Below, piece by piece: positions 1 through 7,351 of a stretch of DNA of 19,341 nt; the stretch's first letter is position 1; the number at the start of each line of letters is the position of its first letter. The notes under the pieces are model-generated. The model had not been told where the DNA came from, searched no databases, and saw only the letters and a program-made list of their open reading frames with translations. A program made the translations under genes and the position numbers. The stretch comes from an uncultured Collinsella sp. (GTDB lineage: Bacteria > Actinomycetota > Coriobacteriia > Coriobacteriales > Coriobacteriaceae): the NCBI GenBank assembly GCA_902489295.1, contig CABTZM010000016.1, positions 1 to 19,341 on the forward strand. Direction: 5' to 3'.

Positions 1-670
1 CCTGCTTAAGCCCGCCTCGGGCAGCGTGCGCGTTACGGGCCTGGATACTGCCGCGGTCCCCACGAGCCGTATCGCCCGCGAGGACGCAACGGTCTTCCAA
101 AACCCCGACCGCCAGATCTGCAAGGATACCGTGCTCGACGAGGTCGCCTTTGGCTTGGAGCTGGGCGGCATGGACCGTGCCGAGGCTCTGCGTCGCGCCC
201 AGCTGGTCATCGACCGCTTTGGTCTGCCCGCCGACGAGGCACCGTTCTCGCTTTCGCGTGGCCAGCGACAAATGGTGGCACTTGCCTCCGTCGTAGTGGT
301 TGAGCCCAAGATCGTCGTGCTCGACGAGCCCACGAGCGGCTTGGACTACCGCGAGTGCATGACCGTGATGGAAACGGTACGCACCATGGCCGAGCGCGGT
401 TGCGCCGTCATCATGGTCTGCCACGATATGGAAGTCGTCTCGGATTTTGCCGAGCGCATTGTGGTAATGGCCGACGGTCGCATCCTCGACCGCGGCCGCA
501 CGCACGAGCTGTTCTCGAACATCGAACTCATGCAGCATGCCTACGTTGAGCCGCCCCAGGTCATCGAACTCTCGCGCCGTCTGGCATCTTCCGTCTCGCC
601 CGCTTTTGCGCAGGTGAGCGAGGTCACCGATGTCGTTCGAATTACCAAGGAGATGGTCCACCGTGGTTAA
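1..670 (+). CDS. ECF transporter ATPase, C-terminal part (5' end outside the window)
   Basis: ATP-hydrolysing subunit of an energy-coupling-factor (vitamin or metal) importer, acting at the inner face of the membrane with EcfT. The frame is open to the left edge (it reads L-L-K-P-A-S-G-S-V-R-V before the first in-window ATG), so the Walker A region lies upstream and the gene is partial. Visible motifs in order: Q-loop FQNPDRQ, ABC signature LSRGQRQ (Arg in place of the usual second Gly), Walker B IVVLDEPTSGLD with D-loop, and the switch His in MVCHD. The stop overlaps the start of the next gene by 8 nt, so the two are translationally coupled. It may be the second half of a double-ATPase protein or a stand-alone EcfA; the window cannot tell. 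The substrate is unknown because the S component is not here. Confidence 0.93.
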   Translation, partial: LLKPASGSVRVTGLDTAAVPTSRIAREDATVFQNPDRQICKDTVLDEVAFGLELGGMDRAEALRRAQLVIDRFGLPADEAPFSLSRGQRQMVALASVVVVEPKIVVLDEPTSGLDYRECMTVMETVRTMAERGCAVIMVCHDMEVVSDFAERIVVMADGRILDRGRTHELFSNIELMQHAYVEPPQVIELSRRLASSVSPAFAQVSEVTDVVRITKEMVHRG

Positions 671-1409
671 CGTCATCGACTACATGCCGGGCGATACGCT
701 GCTGCATCGCCTGAATCCCGTCGTCAAACTGGGCCTCGCCGCCGCCATCATCGTCGGCATCTTCTTGTCCGACACCTACGTGGCGCTGCTGGGCTTTTTG
801 GCACTCGCCCTTGCGCTGGGCGCCTATGCCGGCGTCATCGACCGTCTGTTCTCGCTGCTCAAGTTGCTGATTCCGCTCGCGCTTATCATGCTGGTGCTCC
901 AGCTGGCCTTTATGCGCGATGGCAACGTGGTGTGGGGTTTTATCACCGACACGGGCTTCGTCACAGGATCGAAGGCCTGCCTGCGCCTGCTGGGTGTGGC
1001 GTTACCGCTCATCCTCATGCTCATGGTGACCAAGCTCAACGACCTTGCCAACGCCTGCGTCGAGGTGCTGCACGTGCCGTATCGCTATGCCTTCACCTTT
1101 ACCACGGCGCTGCGCTTTGTGCCGGTGTTTGGTCAGGAGATGAACGCCATCATGGAGGCGCAGACCGCACGCGGCGTCGAGTACGACACCAAGAACCCCA
1201 TCAAGAAGCTTAAGCTCATGCTGCCACTGTGTGTGCCACTGCTCATCTCGAGCGTGGGCAAGACCGATGCCACAGCCTTGGCGGCAGAACAGCGCGGCTT
1301 CTATCTGCGTACGCGCGCCAGCTCGTACAAGCGCTACCCCATCAAGGGGCTAGACATCGCCGTGCTCATCGTCAGCATCGCCCTCATCGCCATCGGCTTC
1401 CTGTTCTAG
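663..1409 (+). CDS. ecfT: ECF transporter transmembrane subunit EcfT
   Basis: Membrane scaffold of an ECF importer that links the two ATPases to the substrate-binding S component. The 248-residue product has several hydrophobic helices (about residues 22-60, 70-90, 105-130 and the C-terminal 20) and the two family-defining cytoplasmic coupling motifs with a conserved Arg-Gly, seen as AQTARGVEY and AAEQRGFYL. I chose the GTG at 663 because an AAGGAG lies 10 nt upstream (647-652). The earlier ATG at 630 has no comparable site and would add residues lying inside the ATPase gene. The gene overlaps the ATPase stop by 8 nt and ends just before a strong hairpin at 1440-1474, so it is the last gene of its operon. 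Confidence 0.93.
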   Translation: MVNVIDYMPGDTLLHRLNPVVKLGLAAAIIVGIFLSDTYVALLGFLALALALGAYAGVIDRLFSLLKLLIPLALIMLVLQLAFMRDGNVVWGFITDTGFVTGSKACLRLLGVALPLILMLMVTKLNDLANACVEVLHVPYRYAFTFTTALRFVPVFGQEMNAIMEAQTARGVEYDTKNPIKKLKLMLPLCVPLLISSVGKTDATALAAEQRGFYLRTRASSYKRYPIKGLDIAVLIVSIALIAIGFLF

Positions 1410-1439
1410 TTCACCACTGACAGCAACCGCCCAACGCAA

Positions 1440-1474
1440 AAGGCCTCGGCTCGCACCAAACGAGCCGAGGCCTT
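1440..1474. terminator. Bidirectional intrinsic terminator between ecfT and the racemase gene
   Basis: A 14-bp perfect inverted repeat, AAGGCCTCGGCTCG (1440-1453) and its complement (1461-1474), with a 7-nt loop. It is flanked by an A run on the left (1438-1441) and a T-rich stretch on the right, so it can terminate in both directions. It sits 30 nt after the ecfT stop and faces the convergent racemase gene. Confidence 0.88.
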
Positions 1475-1506
1475 ACTGTTTCACCAGATAAAACCTACCA
1501 AAATTA

Positions 1507-1527
1507 ACCTGTCCCTTTTTGACAGGT
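1507..1527 (-). terminator. Hairpin just past the racemase stop, probable terminator
   Basis: ACCTGTC (1507-1513) and GACAGGT (1521-1527) form a 7-bp stem with a 7-nt loop, 6 nt past the racemase stop. Read on the - strand the hairpin is followed by TAATTTT, which fits an intrinsic terminator. The arm GGGACAGGTT is shared with the repeat at 16182-16212, so it may be a member or remnant of the same repeat family. Confidence 0.55.
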
Positions 1528-1533
1528 CGGAAG

Positions 1534-2280
1534 CTAGAGGCGGTAGGGAGCGCCGCTACGGATGATGGATTCGCGCACCAGGACATCCATGGCGTCGAGG
1601 GTGATCTCGGGCATCTCTCGGTACTTTTGCAACACCGAGAGCTCGGTGCAGGCCAGAATGACGCGGTCGCAGCCGCTACGGGCGAACTCCCACATCACGC
1701 GGTCGAACTTATCCATATCGGGCTCACGTCCGGCCTTCACATCATCGTAGATAAGCGACATCACATCGTTCTGACGTTTCTCGCTGGGATAGACAACCTT
1801 AACACCCGCAGCCTTACATTCGCGGCCGTAGACACCCGCGCCCGCGGTTCCGTCGGTGCCCATGATGCCAATCTTGTGCACCGGCTCGGCCGGCATACTC
1901 AGGTTGGGGTCGAACTCGCACTCCCCCATCACCGCACCGGCCAGAGCATAGCGCACCGACTCACGCGGCATGTGGATAATCGGCACCTTCGTAAACGACT
2001 GGATCTGGTCGTAGAAGTAGTGCGACGTGTTGCAGGGAATGGCAATGTGCGCACAGCCCAGCGACTCGAGTGCCTGGGCACACTCTTTCATGGTCGCCAG
2101 CAGCTTGGCATGCTCGCCGGTCTTAATGGCCAACGTGCGGTCGGGCATGGTCGACTTGGAGAGCACCACCATGTCGATATGTTCCTGATCGCAGGCAGCA
2201 GCCGTATGACGCACCACCTGGTCGTAGTAATACGACGTGGCCTCGGCGCCCATGCCGCCGATAACTCCCAGCTTTTCCAT
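1534..2280 (-). CDS. Aspartate/glutamate racemase family protein
   Basis: PLP-independent amino acid racemase of the aspartate/glutamate racemase (RacX/YgeA) family, 248 residues, cytoplasmic. It has the N-terminal IGGMGAEAT loop and the two catalytic cysteines on opposite sides of the active site: Cys83 in PCNTSH and Cys211 in ACTEL. The start at 2280 is supported by AAGGAGG (2286-2292) 5 nt upstream. A longer frame begins at 2364, directly abutting the stop of the upstream gene, but its extra 28 residues are not family-like. The gene lies 84 nt downstream of the ATP-grasp ligase on the same strand. That pairing matches the known enterococcal D-aspartate ligase/aspartate racemase loci, so L-Asp to D-Asp is the likeliest reaction. 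This is inferred from context; glutamate or broad specificity remains possible. Confidence 0.88.
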   Translation of the reverse strand: MEKLGVIGGMGAEATSYYYDQVVRHTAAACDQEHIDMVVLSKSTMPDRTLAIKTGEHAKLLATMKECAQALESLGCAHIAIPCNTSHYFYDQIQSFTKVPIIHMPRESVRYALAGAVMGECEFDPNLSMPAEPVHKIGIMGTDGTAGAGVYGRECKAAGVKVVYPSEKRQNDVMSLIYDDVKAGREPDMDKFDRVMWEFARSGCDRVILACTELSVLQKYREMPEITLDAMDVLVRESIIRSGAPYRL

Positions 2281-2364
2281 CGCCGCCTCCTTGGTGACGC
2301 TTGCGCAATTGCGCGTATCATACCCGCGCCCGCCCGATGCAAACCGGACGGGCACCGCGCTCAT

Positions 2365-3621
2365 CTACTTGTAATACGTCTTGAACAGCTTAAAGTGGCG
2401 CAGCTTGGTGTGCCACATGCGCAGCCAGCGGTTAAAGACAAAGTCGCCCTTCATAAACGAAGGGTCGGCCCCCTTGCCCTCCCTATCCAAGCGATGCACC
2501 TTAGCGCGCAGCTCGGGATCCTTGACATACTTGTCGACGACGCCCATGGGGACGACCATCCACAGTGCCTCGTCCTGCGCCGTCACAAACTCTGGCTCAA
2601 ACGGGCGGTTGAACACGTACTCGTCTACCACGTACTTGGCAACGTTAAAGCCGCTATTGGTGACATAGTAGTTGCTGCGGCCCTGGCGGGTGTTGAAGTC
2701 GAAGAACTTAAACGAGCCGTCGCGCTCGTCGTACTTTACGTCAAAGTTGGAATAGCCCACAAAGTGAAGGTCCTCGAGCAACTTGCGCACGCCGCCCATG
2801 AGCTCGTCGTTGGGCTCGGTAATGATACAGGCATGGTTGCCGACACCGTGGGGCTGATGCTCCTCGAGCAGCACATGGCCCAGGCACATCATGCGGACCT
2901 TACCGTTGCGGTCGGAATAGCTGGTGAGCACGCGCATGTACTCGTCGTTGCCGGGCACGCGATCCTGCAAGATCAGGTCGTCGGTGTAGCCGCTGGCATA
3001 CGAGTCGCGAATGACCTGTTCCAGCTCGGCGCGGTCGGCAATCTCATAGGCCTTCTTCTGGCCCTCGAACTCATGCTGCCACCACATGATGCCGTCAGAA
3101 GGCTTCAGAATCATCGGGTAAGGAAAATCGATCTGGTCGAGCACTTCGGCAGGCGCCTCACCCTGGGCATTGAGCATCGCCTTGGTAAAGGTAAACGTGT
3201 GCGGATAGGGCACGCCATGCTTCTCGCACAGCTCGTAGAAGATCTCCTTCTTCTGGCACTGCTCGAGCATGCTGTAGGGCGCGTAGGGAGCGACGATGTT
3301 ATCCGCCAGCTCATGAGCATCCTTGGCTTGAGCCACGAGAGCGACATAGTTGTCGCCGCAGCCCACAAGGACAATAGTCTTGTCGGCATGCGCTTGGGCA
3401 ATGCCGTTGACGGTTTTGAGCATCACGGGCATGGTATCGATATCCACGTTGGGCGTGTAGTCGATAATCTGGCTGCGGTACGCGGGACCCGTCTGATACT
3501 TGCCAAAGACCAGACTCTTGACCTGGTACTCCTCGTAGAAGGCGCGCGCCACCGAATAGGCGTTGATGTCGCCACCAAGCAGCACGGGAATGAACTCGCG
3601 CTCTGTAAATTGCAATGCCAT
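2365..3621 (-). CDS. ATP-grasp carboxylate-amine ligase, candidate D-aspartate ligase
   Basis: 418-residue ATP-grasp enzyme that would join a carboxylate to an amine through an acyl phosphate. The N-terminal region (residues about 10-120) is a Rossmann-like pre-ATP-grasp domain. Lys173 in MILKPSDG is a likely ATP-binding Lys. Metal-binding residues are plausible at Asp294 (NFDVKYD) and at Asp308 and Asn310 in FDFNTRQGR. Length and architecture resemble the D-aspartate ligase of Enterococcus faecium, which attaches D-Asp to the side-chain amine of the diamino acid in peptidoglycan precursors and is also encoded beside a racemase. The start has GGAAG 5 nt upstream. No signal peptide, so cytoplasmic. 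The specific substrate is inference; another ATP-grasp amino acid ligase is the alternative. Confidence 0.82.
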   Translation of the reverse strand: MALQFTEREFIPVLLGGDINAYSVARAFYEEYQVKSLVFGKYQTGPAYRSQIIDYTPNVDIDTMPVMLKTVNGIAQAHADKTIVLVGCGDNYVALVAQAKDAHELADNIVAPYAPYSMLEQCQKKEIFYELCEKHGVPYPHTFTFTKAMLNAQGEAPAEVLDQIDFPYPMILKPSDGIMWWQHEFEGQKKAYEIADRAELEQVIRDSYASGYTDDLILQDRVPGNDEYMRVLTSYSDRNGKVRMMCLGHVLLEEHQPHGVGNHACIITEPNDELMGGVRKLLEDLHFVGYSNFDVKYDERDGSFKFFDFNTRQGRSNYYVTNSGFNVAKYVVDEYVFNRPFEPEFVTAQDEALWMVVPMGVVDKYVKDPELRAKVHRLDREGKGADPSFMKGDFVFNRWLRMWHTKLRHFKLFKTYYK

Positions 3622-3677
3622 GGAAACTTCCTATCATGAACTGCCCACACAACGGGCGGTCTTTGCGCAACTGATTT

Positions 3678-3707
3678 ATTCTAGCGTGCCAAGCCGCCGG
3701 CGCCCAA
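3678..3707 (-). promoter_or_regulatory. Candidate promoter of the ligase-racemase pair
   Basis: On the - strand TTGGGC (3702-3707) and TAGAAT (3678-3683) are separated by 18 nt and lie about 60 nt upstream of the ligase start. The match is moderate. The rest of the 222-nt gap between the divergent ligase and MOSC genes shows no gene I can support. Confidence 0.38.
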
Positions 3708-3843
3708 AGCTCCACCGTATCTATGGCAATCGACGTAATCGTCCAGCACGAAGACGGCGTCCACCGTTGTATGACAATGGGCAATGAACCTACCGTTGTT
3801 GTAGGATTCAGCGTATTGACATCTTCGAGCGAAAGGCGCACAC

Positions 3844-4475
3844 GTGCCCCAAGACCATCCGACCGATAATCCCATCCTCAATGCCGCGAGGCGCGAGCTG
3901 GCGGAACGTGCGAAAGCGACCGCTCCCCTGTGCACGGCAAACGACGCCTACAACGGACCCGCCCGCATCGTCTCGATCAACACGTCGGCACACAAGGGCA
4001 CGCGCAAGTCGCCCGTCGCCGACGGGCACGACACCGTTATAGAGCAATTTGGCCTCGCCTCCGACGCACACGCCGGGCATTGGCACCGCCAGGTCTCTTT
4101 TTAGCCGCGGAGTCCATCCAGACGGCGGAGGCACGCGGGCTCGATGTGCACGAGGGCGACTTTGGCGAGAACTTCACAACCCAGGGCCTCAACCTGCTCT
4201 CGCTCCCCCTGGGAACGCAGCTCAAGCTTGGAAGCGACGTGATCGTCGAAATCAGTCAGATCGGCAAGGTCTGCCACACACGCTGTGCCATCTACTATCT
4301 TGCCGGCGACTGCATCTTTCCCCACGAGGGCGTTTTTGGCGTGGTACTAAAGGGTGGAGAGGTCTACGCCGGCGATGATATCCAGGTAATCAAACTCGGC
4401 GACGGCACCTGTTCGTTCACCCCTGCCGAGGCCCTCGAAGAGATTGAGCAGGCTCGCCAGAAGGGCACGCTGTAG
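3844..4475 (+). pseudogene. MOSC-domain protein, interrupted by a -1 frameshift
   Basis: MOSC domains are related to the C-terminal domain of molybdenum cofactor sulfurase and to YiiM-type proteins. The first reading frame (GTG at 3844, weak AAAGG upstream) encodes an N-terminal helix and the start of the domain (GPARIVSINTSAHKGTRKSPV, ending DAHAGHWHRQVSF) and stops at TAG 4102. The remainder, beginning LAAESIQTAEARGLDVHEGDFGEN and containing the conserved Cys motif GKVCHTRC, continues in the next frame to 4475. The break lies in the T run CTTTTTAG at 4097-4104; one extra T would give a continuous V-S-F-L-A-A-E-S as expected for the family. It is either a real inactivating indel, a sequencing error in the homopolymer, or slippage. 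Otherwise the gene looks intact. Confidence 0.8.
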
Positions 4476-4542
4476 TTATAAAACCCCACGTTGAGATAGC
4501 TTTTACAGCCCAAAACTCCTCTCAAACAGGGCTCTGTAACGT

Positions 4543-4652
4543 TAAAGTTGAACTCTATGGTTTCTCAACAATTCATCATAACTGCAGGTCAAAGCCAAAG
4601 CCTCAAGTTCAACTTGACCCTTTGGAACCTTTAAGGTTCAAGTTGAGGTCGA
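4543..4652. promoter_or_regulatory. Three copies of a SoxR/MerR-like dyad upstream of the cell-wall protein
   Basis: The 15-nt dyad TCAAGTTGAACTTGA occurs perfectly (as its reverse complement) at 4603-4617 and with 12 of 15 matches at 4543-4557 and 4638-4652. The core resembles the SoxR box CCTCAAGTTAACTTGAGG. The last copy lies just upstream of a possible -10 TAGAAT at 4662-4667, about 45 nt before the start codon, so these are plausible operators for the gene at 4710. No regulator of that family is encoded in the window. Apart from these sites, the 234-nt gap shows only a weak imperfect hairpin (TTACAG 4503-4508 with CTGTAA 4534-4539). Confidence 0.5.
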
Positions 4653-4709
4653 AAGCAGTAGTAGAATACCGTTCGAACCATAACCTACGATTGATTGCAG
4701 AGGGACTGG

Positions 4710-5843
4710 ATGCAGCATTCGAATCATCGCACCGCAGCGCTCATTGCGTCGAAGCCGGCTCGTATCATCACGAGCGCCGCGCTCGCCGTTGCGCTGACGG
4801 CCACGCCGATGCTCTCCCCCGTTGCGGCGTATGCCGCCTCGCAGGCAACGCAGGACCAGCTTTCCGCAGCCCAGCAGAAGATCGAAGCCGCCACGAGCGC
4901 CTACAACGACGCCCGCACCAAACTCGATGACCTGCAAAAGCAGATTGACTCCAATGAGGCGAGCATCGAGGAAATCGAGGCTAAGCTTCCCGAGCAGCAG
5001 GCCAAGGCAAGCTCTGCCATGCGCGATCTGTACAAGTATCAGAAGGGCACCAATCCCATCGTGAGCTTCCTGGTCAACGCGCAGAGCCTGGGTGAGTTCA
5101 TCACGACCTGCAAATACACCAACCAGATCACGAGCTCGAGCGTCGACGAGATCGAGCAGCTCAATAACATGCAAACCGAACTTGAGCAGAACAAGGCCGA
5201 GCTCCAGCAGGCCAAGTCACAGCTTGAGGCAGAGCAGAAAAACGCCGAGGATGCGCTGGCGCAGGCCCAGCAGCTCCGCAGCGAGGCACAGGCAAAGGCC
5301 GAGCAGGAGAATGCCGCCGAGCTGGCCAAGCTCGAGGCCGACAAGGCCGCTGCCGCCGAGAAGCTCTCGGGCGAGGGCGTGAGCGGCAACAACTCCAACA
5401 GCCAGGCCAATAACGCCAATACCACTATCGACACCACGGTGAACAACTCCAATACCGGCAACTCCGATTACGACTCGTTTATCAACGAGTGGACGAGTCG
5501 CATCGACAACTACCTCGCCGGCTCCCCCATGGCAGGCCAGGGTTACAACTTTGCCGTGGCAGCCTGGAACACCGGTGTTGACCCTCGCTGGTCTCCCGCC
5601 ATCGCCTGCATCGAGAGCAGCAAGGGCCTCTATTGTGCCGGCTCCTATAACGCCTGGGGCTGGAGCGCCCGCGGCGGCGGCTGGCGGAGCTTTGGTAGCT
5701 GGAGCGAGGGCGTCTCTGCCCACGTTGCCTACCTGGGCGCCAACTATGGCTCCACGCTTACCCCGGCAGCCGCCAAAAAGTACTGCCCGCCCACGTGGCA
5801 GGACTGGTACAACAAGGTTGCAACCCAGATGAACCGCATCTAA
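4710..5843 (+). CDS. Secreted PcsB/CwlO-like coiled-coil protein with lysozyme-like C-terminal domain
   Basis: Probable exported peptidoglycan hydrolase, 377 residues from the ATG at 4710, which has AGAGGG 5 nt upstream (an in-frame TTG at 4695 is less likely). Residues 1-42 are a Sec signal peptide ending VAAYA. Residues about 45-220 are heptad-rich coiled coil with the MRDLYKYQKG and LVNAQSLGEFI signatures of PcsB/CwlO-type N-terminal domains, which in other Gram-positives are controlled by FtsEX. A Asn/Ser/Thr-rich linker follows (about 222-250). The last 125 residues (DPRWSPAIACIESSKG, YNAWGW) look like a lysozyme-like glycan hydrolase domain with Glu302 as candidate catalytic residue, in place of the usual CHAP or NlpC/P60 domain. 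The enzymatic activity is inferred. The gene ends in a strong terminator. Confidence 0.85.
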   Translation: MQHSNHRTAALIASKPARIITSAALAVALTATPMLSPVAAYAASQATQDQLSAAQQKIEAATSAYNDARTKLDDLQKQIDSNEASIEEIEAKLPEQQAKASSAMRDLYKYQKGTNPIVSFLVNAQSLGEFITTCKYTNQITSSSVDEIEQLNNMQTELEQNKAELQQAKSQLEAEQKNAEDALAQAQQLRSEAQAKAEQENAAELAKLEADKAAAAEKLSGEGVSGNNSNSQANNANTTIDTTVNNSNTGNSDYDSFINEWTSRIDNYLAGSPMAGQGYNFAVAAWNTGVDPRWSPAIACIESSKGLYCAGSYNAWGWSARGGGWRSFGSWSEGVSAHVAYLGANYGSTLTPAAAKKYCPPTWQDWYNKVATQMNRI

Positions 5844-5853
5844 GATCAACGTC

Positions 5854-5879
5854 AAAGGGCCCCAATTGGGGCCCTTTTT
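5854..5879. terminator. Strong intrinsic terminator after the cell-wall protein
   Basis: AAAGGGCCCC and its complement (5854-5877) form a 10-bp stem around an AATT loop, followed on the + strand by five T (5875-5879). It lies 11 nt after the stop codon and 4 nt from the convergent kinase stop. It could also serve the kinase, though the T tract on the - strand is only three bases. Confidence 0.92.
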
Positions 5880-5882
5880 CTT

Positions 5883-7256
5883 TTACGCGACGGAGGTATC
5901 GACGACGCCAGTCGCGTTTGCAATGGCAACAATGATAATCATTGCCAACAAGAGCACACCCATAGCCTTGAGCCAAAGCTTTGCAAGCTTTTTACCGCGG
6001 TATCTATCGAGTAGCTCAAACCGCCGGCGAAGGCGGCGTTTGTCGAGCATCACAAAATGGATGAGCACTACGAGACCGTCGACGAAGATAAAATACTCAA
6101 TCGCGAGAAACCACATCGGGTAGTTTTGGTTGGCGCCCGTAGGATGAAAAACGGCAAAATGGCTTCCGGCAAAGAAAACAAGTAGCGAAAGATAGACGAA
6201 TGCGTTCCAAATGCGCCCAACGGTGTCGGGAATGCGGGAGAGTAAATTCGGGCGCTCAGGCACCAACGGCAATCCACCCTGAGACTGATCCGTGGGGAGC
6301 ACGGGCGCAGGGCACACGGCTCGCCGCTCCGGAGGCTCTTGAAAGGAAGCAGCATTCGGCGCGGACGACGCATACGATGCGCGTGCAGCGTGCCCTAGCG
6401 CCTTCGCGCTTGCAAAGCGCTTGTCCGGATCGAGCGCCATCGCCATGCAAATAACATCGGCAAGCGAGGCGGGGACGTCACGTGCCTCGCATTGCTCGCG
6501 TATGTTCCGACCTGGCTTGGGATCGGCCCCCGTCAGACAAAAGAACAGCAGGGCACCGAGCGCATAGACATCGCTGCGCACGCTCGTCTGGCCAAAACCA
6601 TACTGCTCGGGCGGCGCATAGGGACGCGTGCCAAACTTAACGGTATCGGCATCGGCTCCCTCGCGCCACACGCGAGCGATTCCCAAATCGATAATCACCA
6701 GCGATGAAAACGTCATGCCTGTATCGGGCGTATAGTTTGCGCCCGACACGATGATATTCGAGGGCTTTAGGTCGCGATGGATCACCGGAGCGGCCATCTC
6801 CCCCGCCGACGCAAAGCCGGCATGGAGCTCCGCAACTGCATCACAAAGGGCGCCAAACAGCTCACAAGCATAATCGGGCGTCGCACCCAAACGCCCCACC
6901 AGGGCCCCGAGCGTTTCGCCTTCGATGTATTCCATGACCACGCAAAGCTCGTCGCCCACGCGGCGGCAATCGACAATCCGAGGCAAGTGCTCGTAACGTC
7001 GCCCAGCATGCTGGGCCGCAAACAGGCGTTCATACGCCCCGCCAATCTGGGCCGACGCGTCGATGCGCTTGCGAACAAAGGGGCCAAGAGATCCTCCGCC
7101 GGAGCCCTCAAAGTACACGAGCTCGGTCGTCTCGACGTCGGAGTGCTTGAGCACACGGTCTACGCGATAACTGTCATCACGCTCAAGTGACGCCAGGTGT
7201 CCGGCGAGCGCAGCAGTCAGCTCATCATCGGAATATGTTGGGCTCTGAGTATCCAT
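5883..7256 (-). CDS. Membrane-anchored Ser/Thr protein kinase
   Basis: Hanks-type kinase, 457 residues from the ATG at 7256. The catalytic domain occupies about residues 30-290: VAIK-type lysine in FVRKRI (Lys63), catalytic loop HRDLKPSN (Asp162, Asn167), DLG in place of DFG (VIIDLGIAR), and activation-segment end GTRPYAPPEQYG. A Pro/Ala-rich linker is followed by three membrane helices at about 349-371, 381-404 and 430-449, with an Arg/Lys-rich loop between the last two. No PASTA repeats are present, so it is not a PrkC/PknB-type muropeptide sensor. In-frame starts at 7265 (ATG) and 7280 (GTG) are possible; none has a good Shine-Dalgarno, and 7280 lies inside a hairpin. It follows the HTH and FxLYD genes on the same strand, suggesting a functional cluster. 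Targets unknown. Confidence 0.9.
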   Translation of the reverse strand: MDTQSPTYSDDELTAALAGHLASLERDDSYRVDRVLKHSDVETTELVYFEGSGGGSLGPFVRKRIDASAQIGGAYERLFAAQHAGRRYEHLPRIVDCRRVGDELCVVMEYIEGETLGALVGRLGATPDYACELFGALCDAVAELHAGFASAGEMAAPVIHRDLKPSNIIVSGANYTPDTGMTFSSLVIIDLGIARVWREGADADTVKFGTRPYAPPEQYGFGQTSVRSDVYALGALLFFCLTGADPKPGRNIREQCEARDVPASLADVICMAMALDPDKRFASAKALGHAARASYASSAPNAASFQEPPERRAVCPAPVLPTDQSQGGLPLVPERPNLLSRIPDTVGRIWNAFVYLSLLVFFAGSHFAVFHPTGANQNYPMWFLAIEYFIFVDGLVVLIHFVMLDKRRLRRRFELLDRYRGKKLAKLWLKAMGVLLLAMIIIVAIANATGVVDTSVA

Positions 7257-7271
7257 AGCGTCCATAATAAC

Positions 7272-7307
7272 GCAGGGCACGGACGCCCCATGACGCCCGT
7301 GCCCTGC
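7272..7307 (-). terminator. Hairpin between the HTH gene and the kinase, terminator or attenuator
   Basis: GCAGGGCACGG (7272-7282) and CCGTGCCCTGC (7297-7307) form an 11-bp perfect stem with a 14-nt loop. On the - strand the stem is followed by GTTATTAT and then the kinase start codons. It may partly terminate HTH-gene transcripts, or mask the kinase start. Confidence 0.55.
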
Positions 7308-7351
7308 ACGTTCTAAATATCGTGAACACCGCTTCCGCCGGCAGCTAGCTG

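Noticed and set aside
1519..3639. A 706-codon open frame on the + strand opposite the racemase and ligase genes
   Set aside because: It is antisense to two well-conserved genes; its His/Val/Leu-rich composition is the typical shadow of GC-rich coding sequence.
3681..4134. - strand frames upstream of and across the MOSC gene
   Set aside because: Overlap the MOSC coding sequence in antisense and have no recognisable domain.
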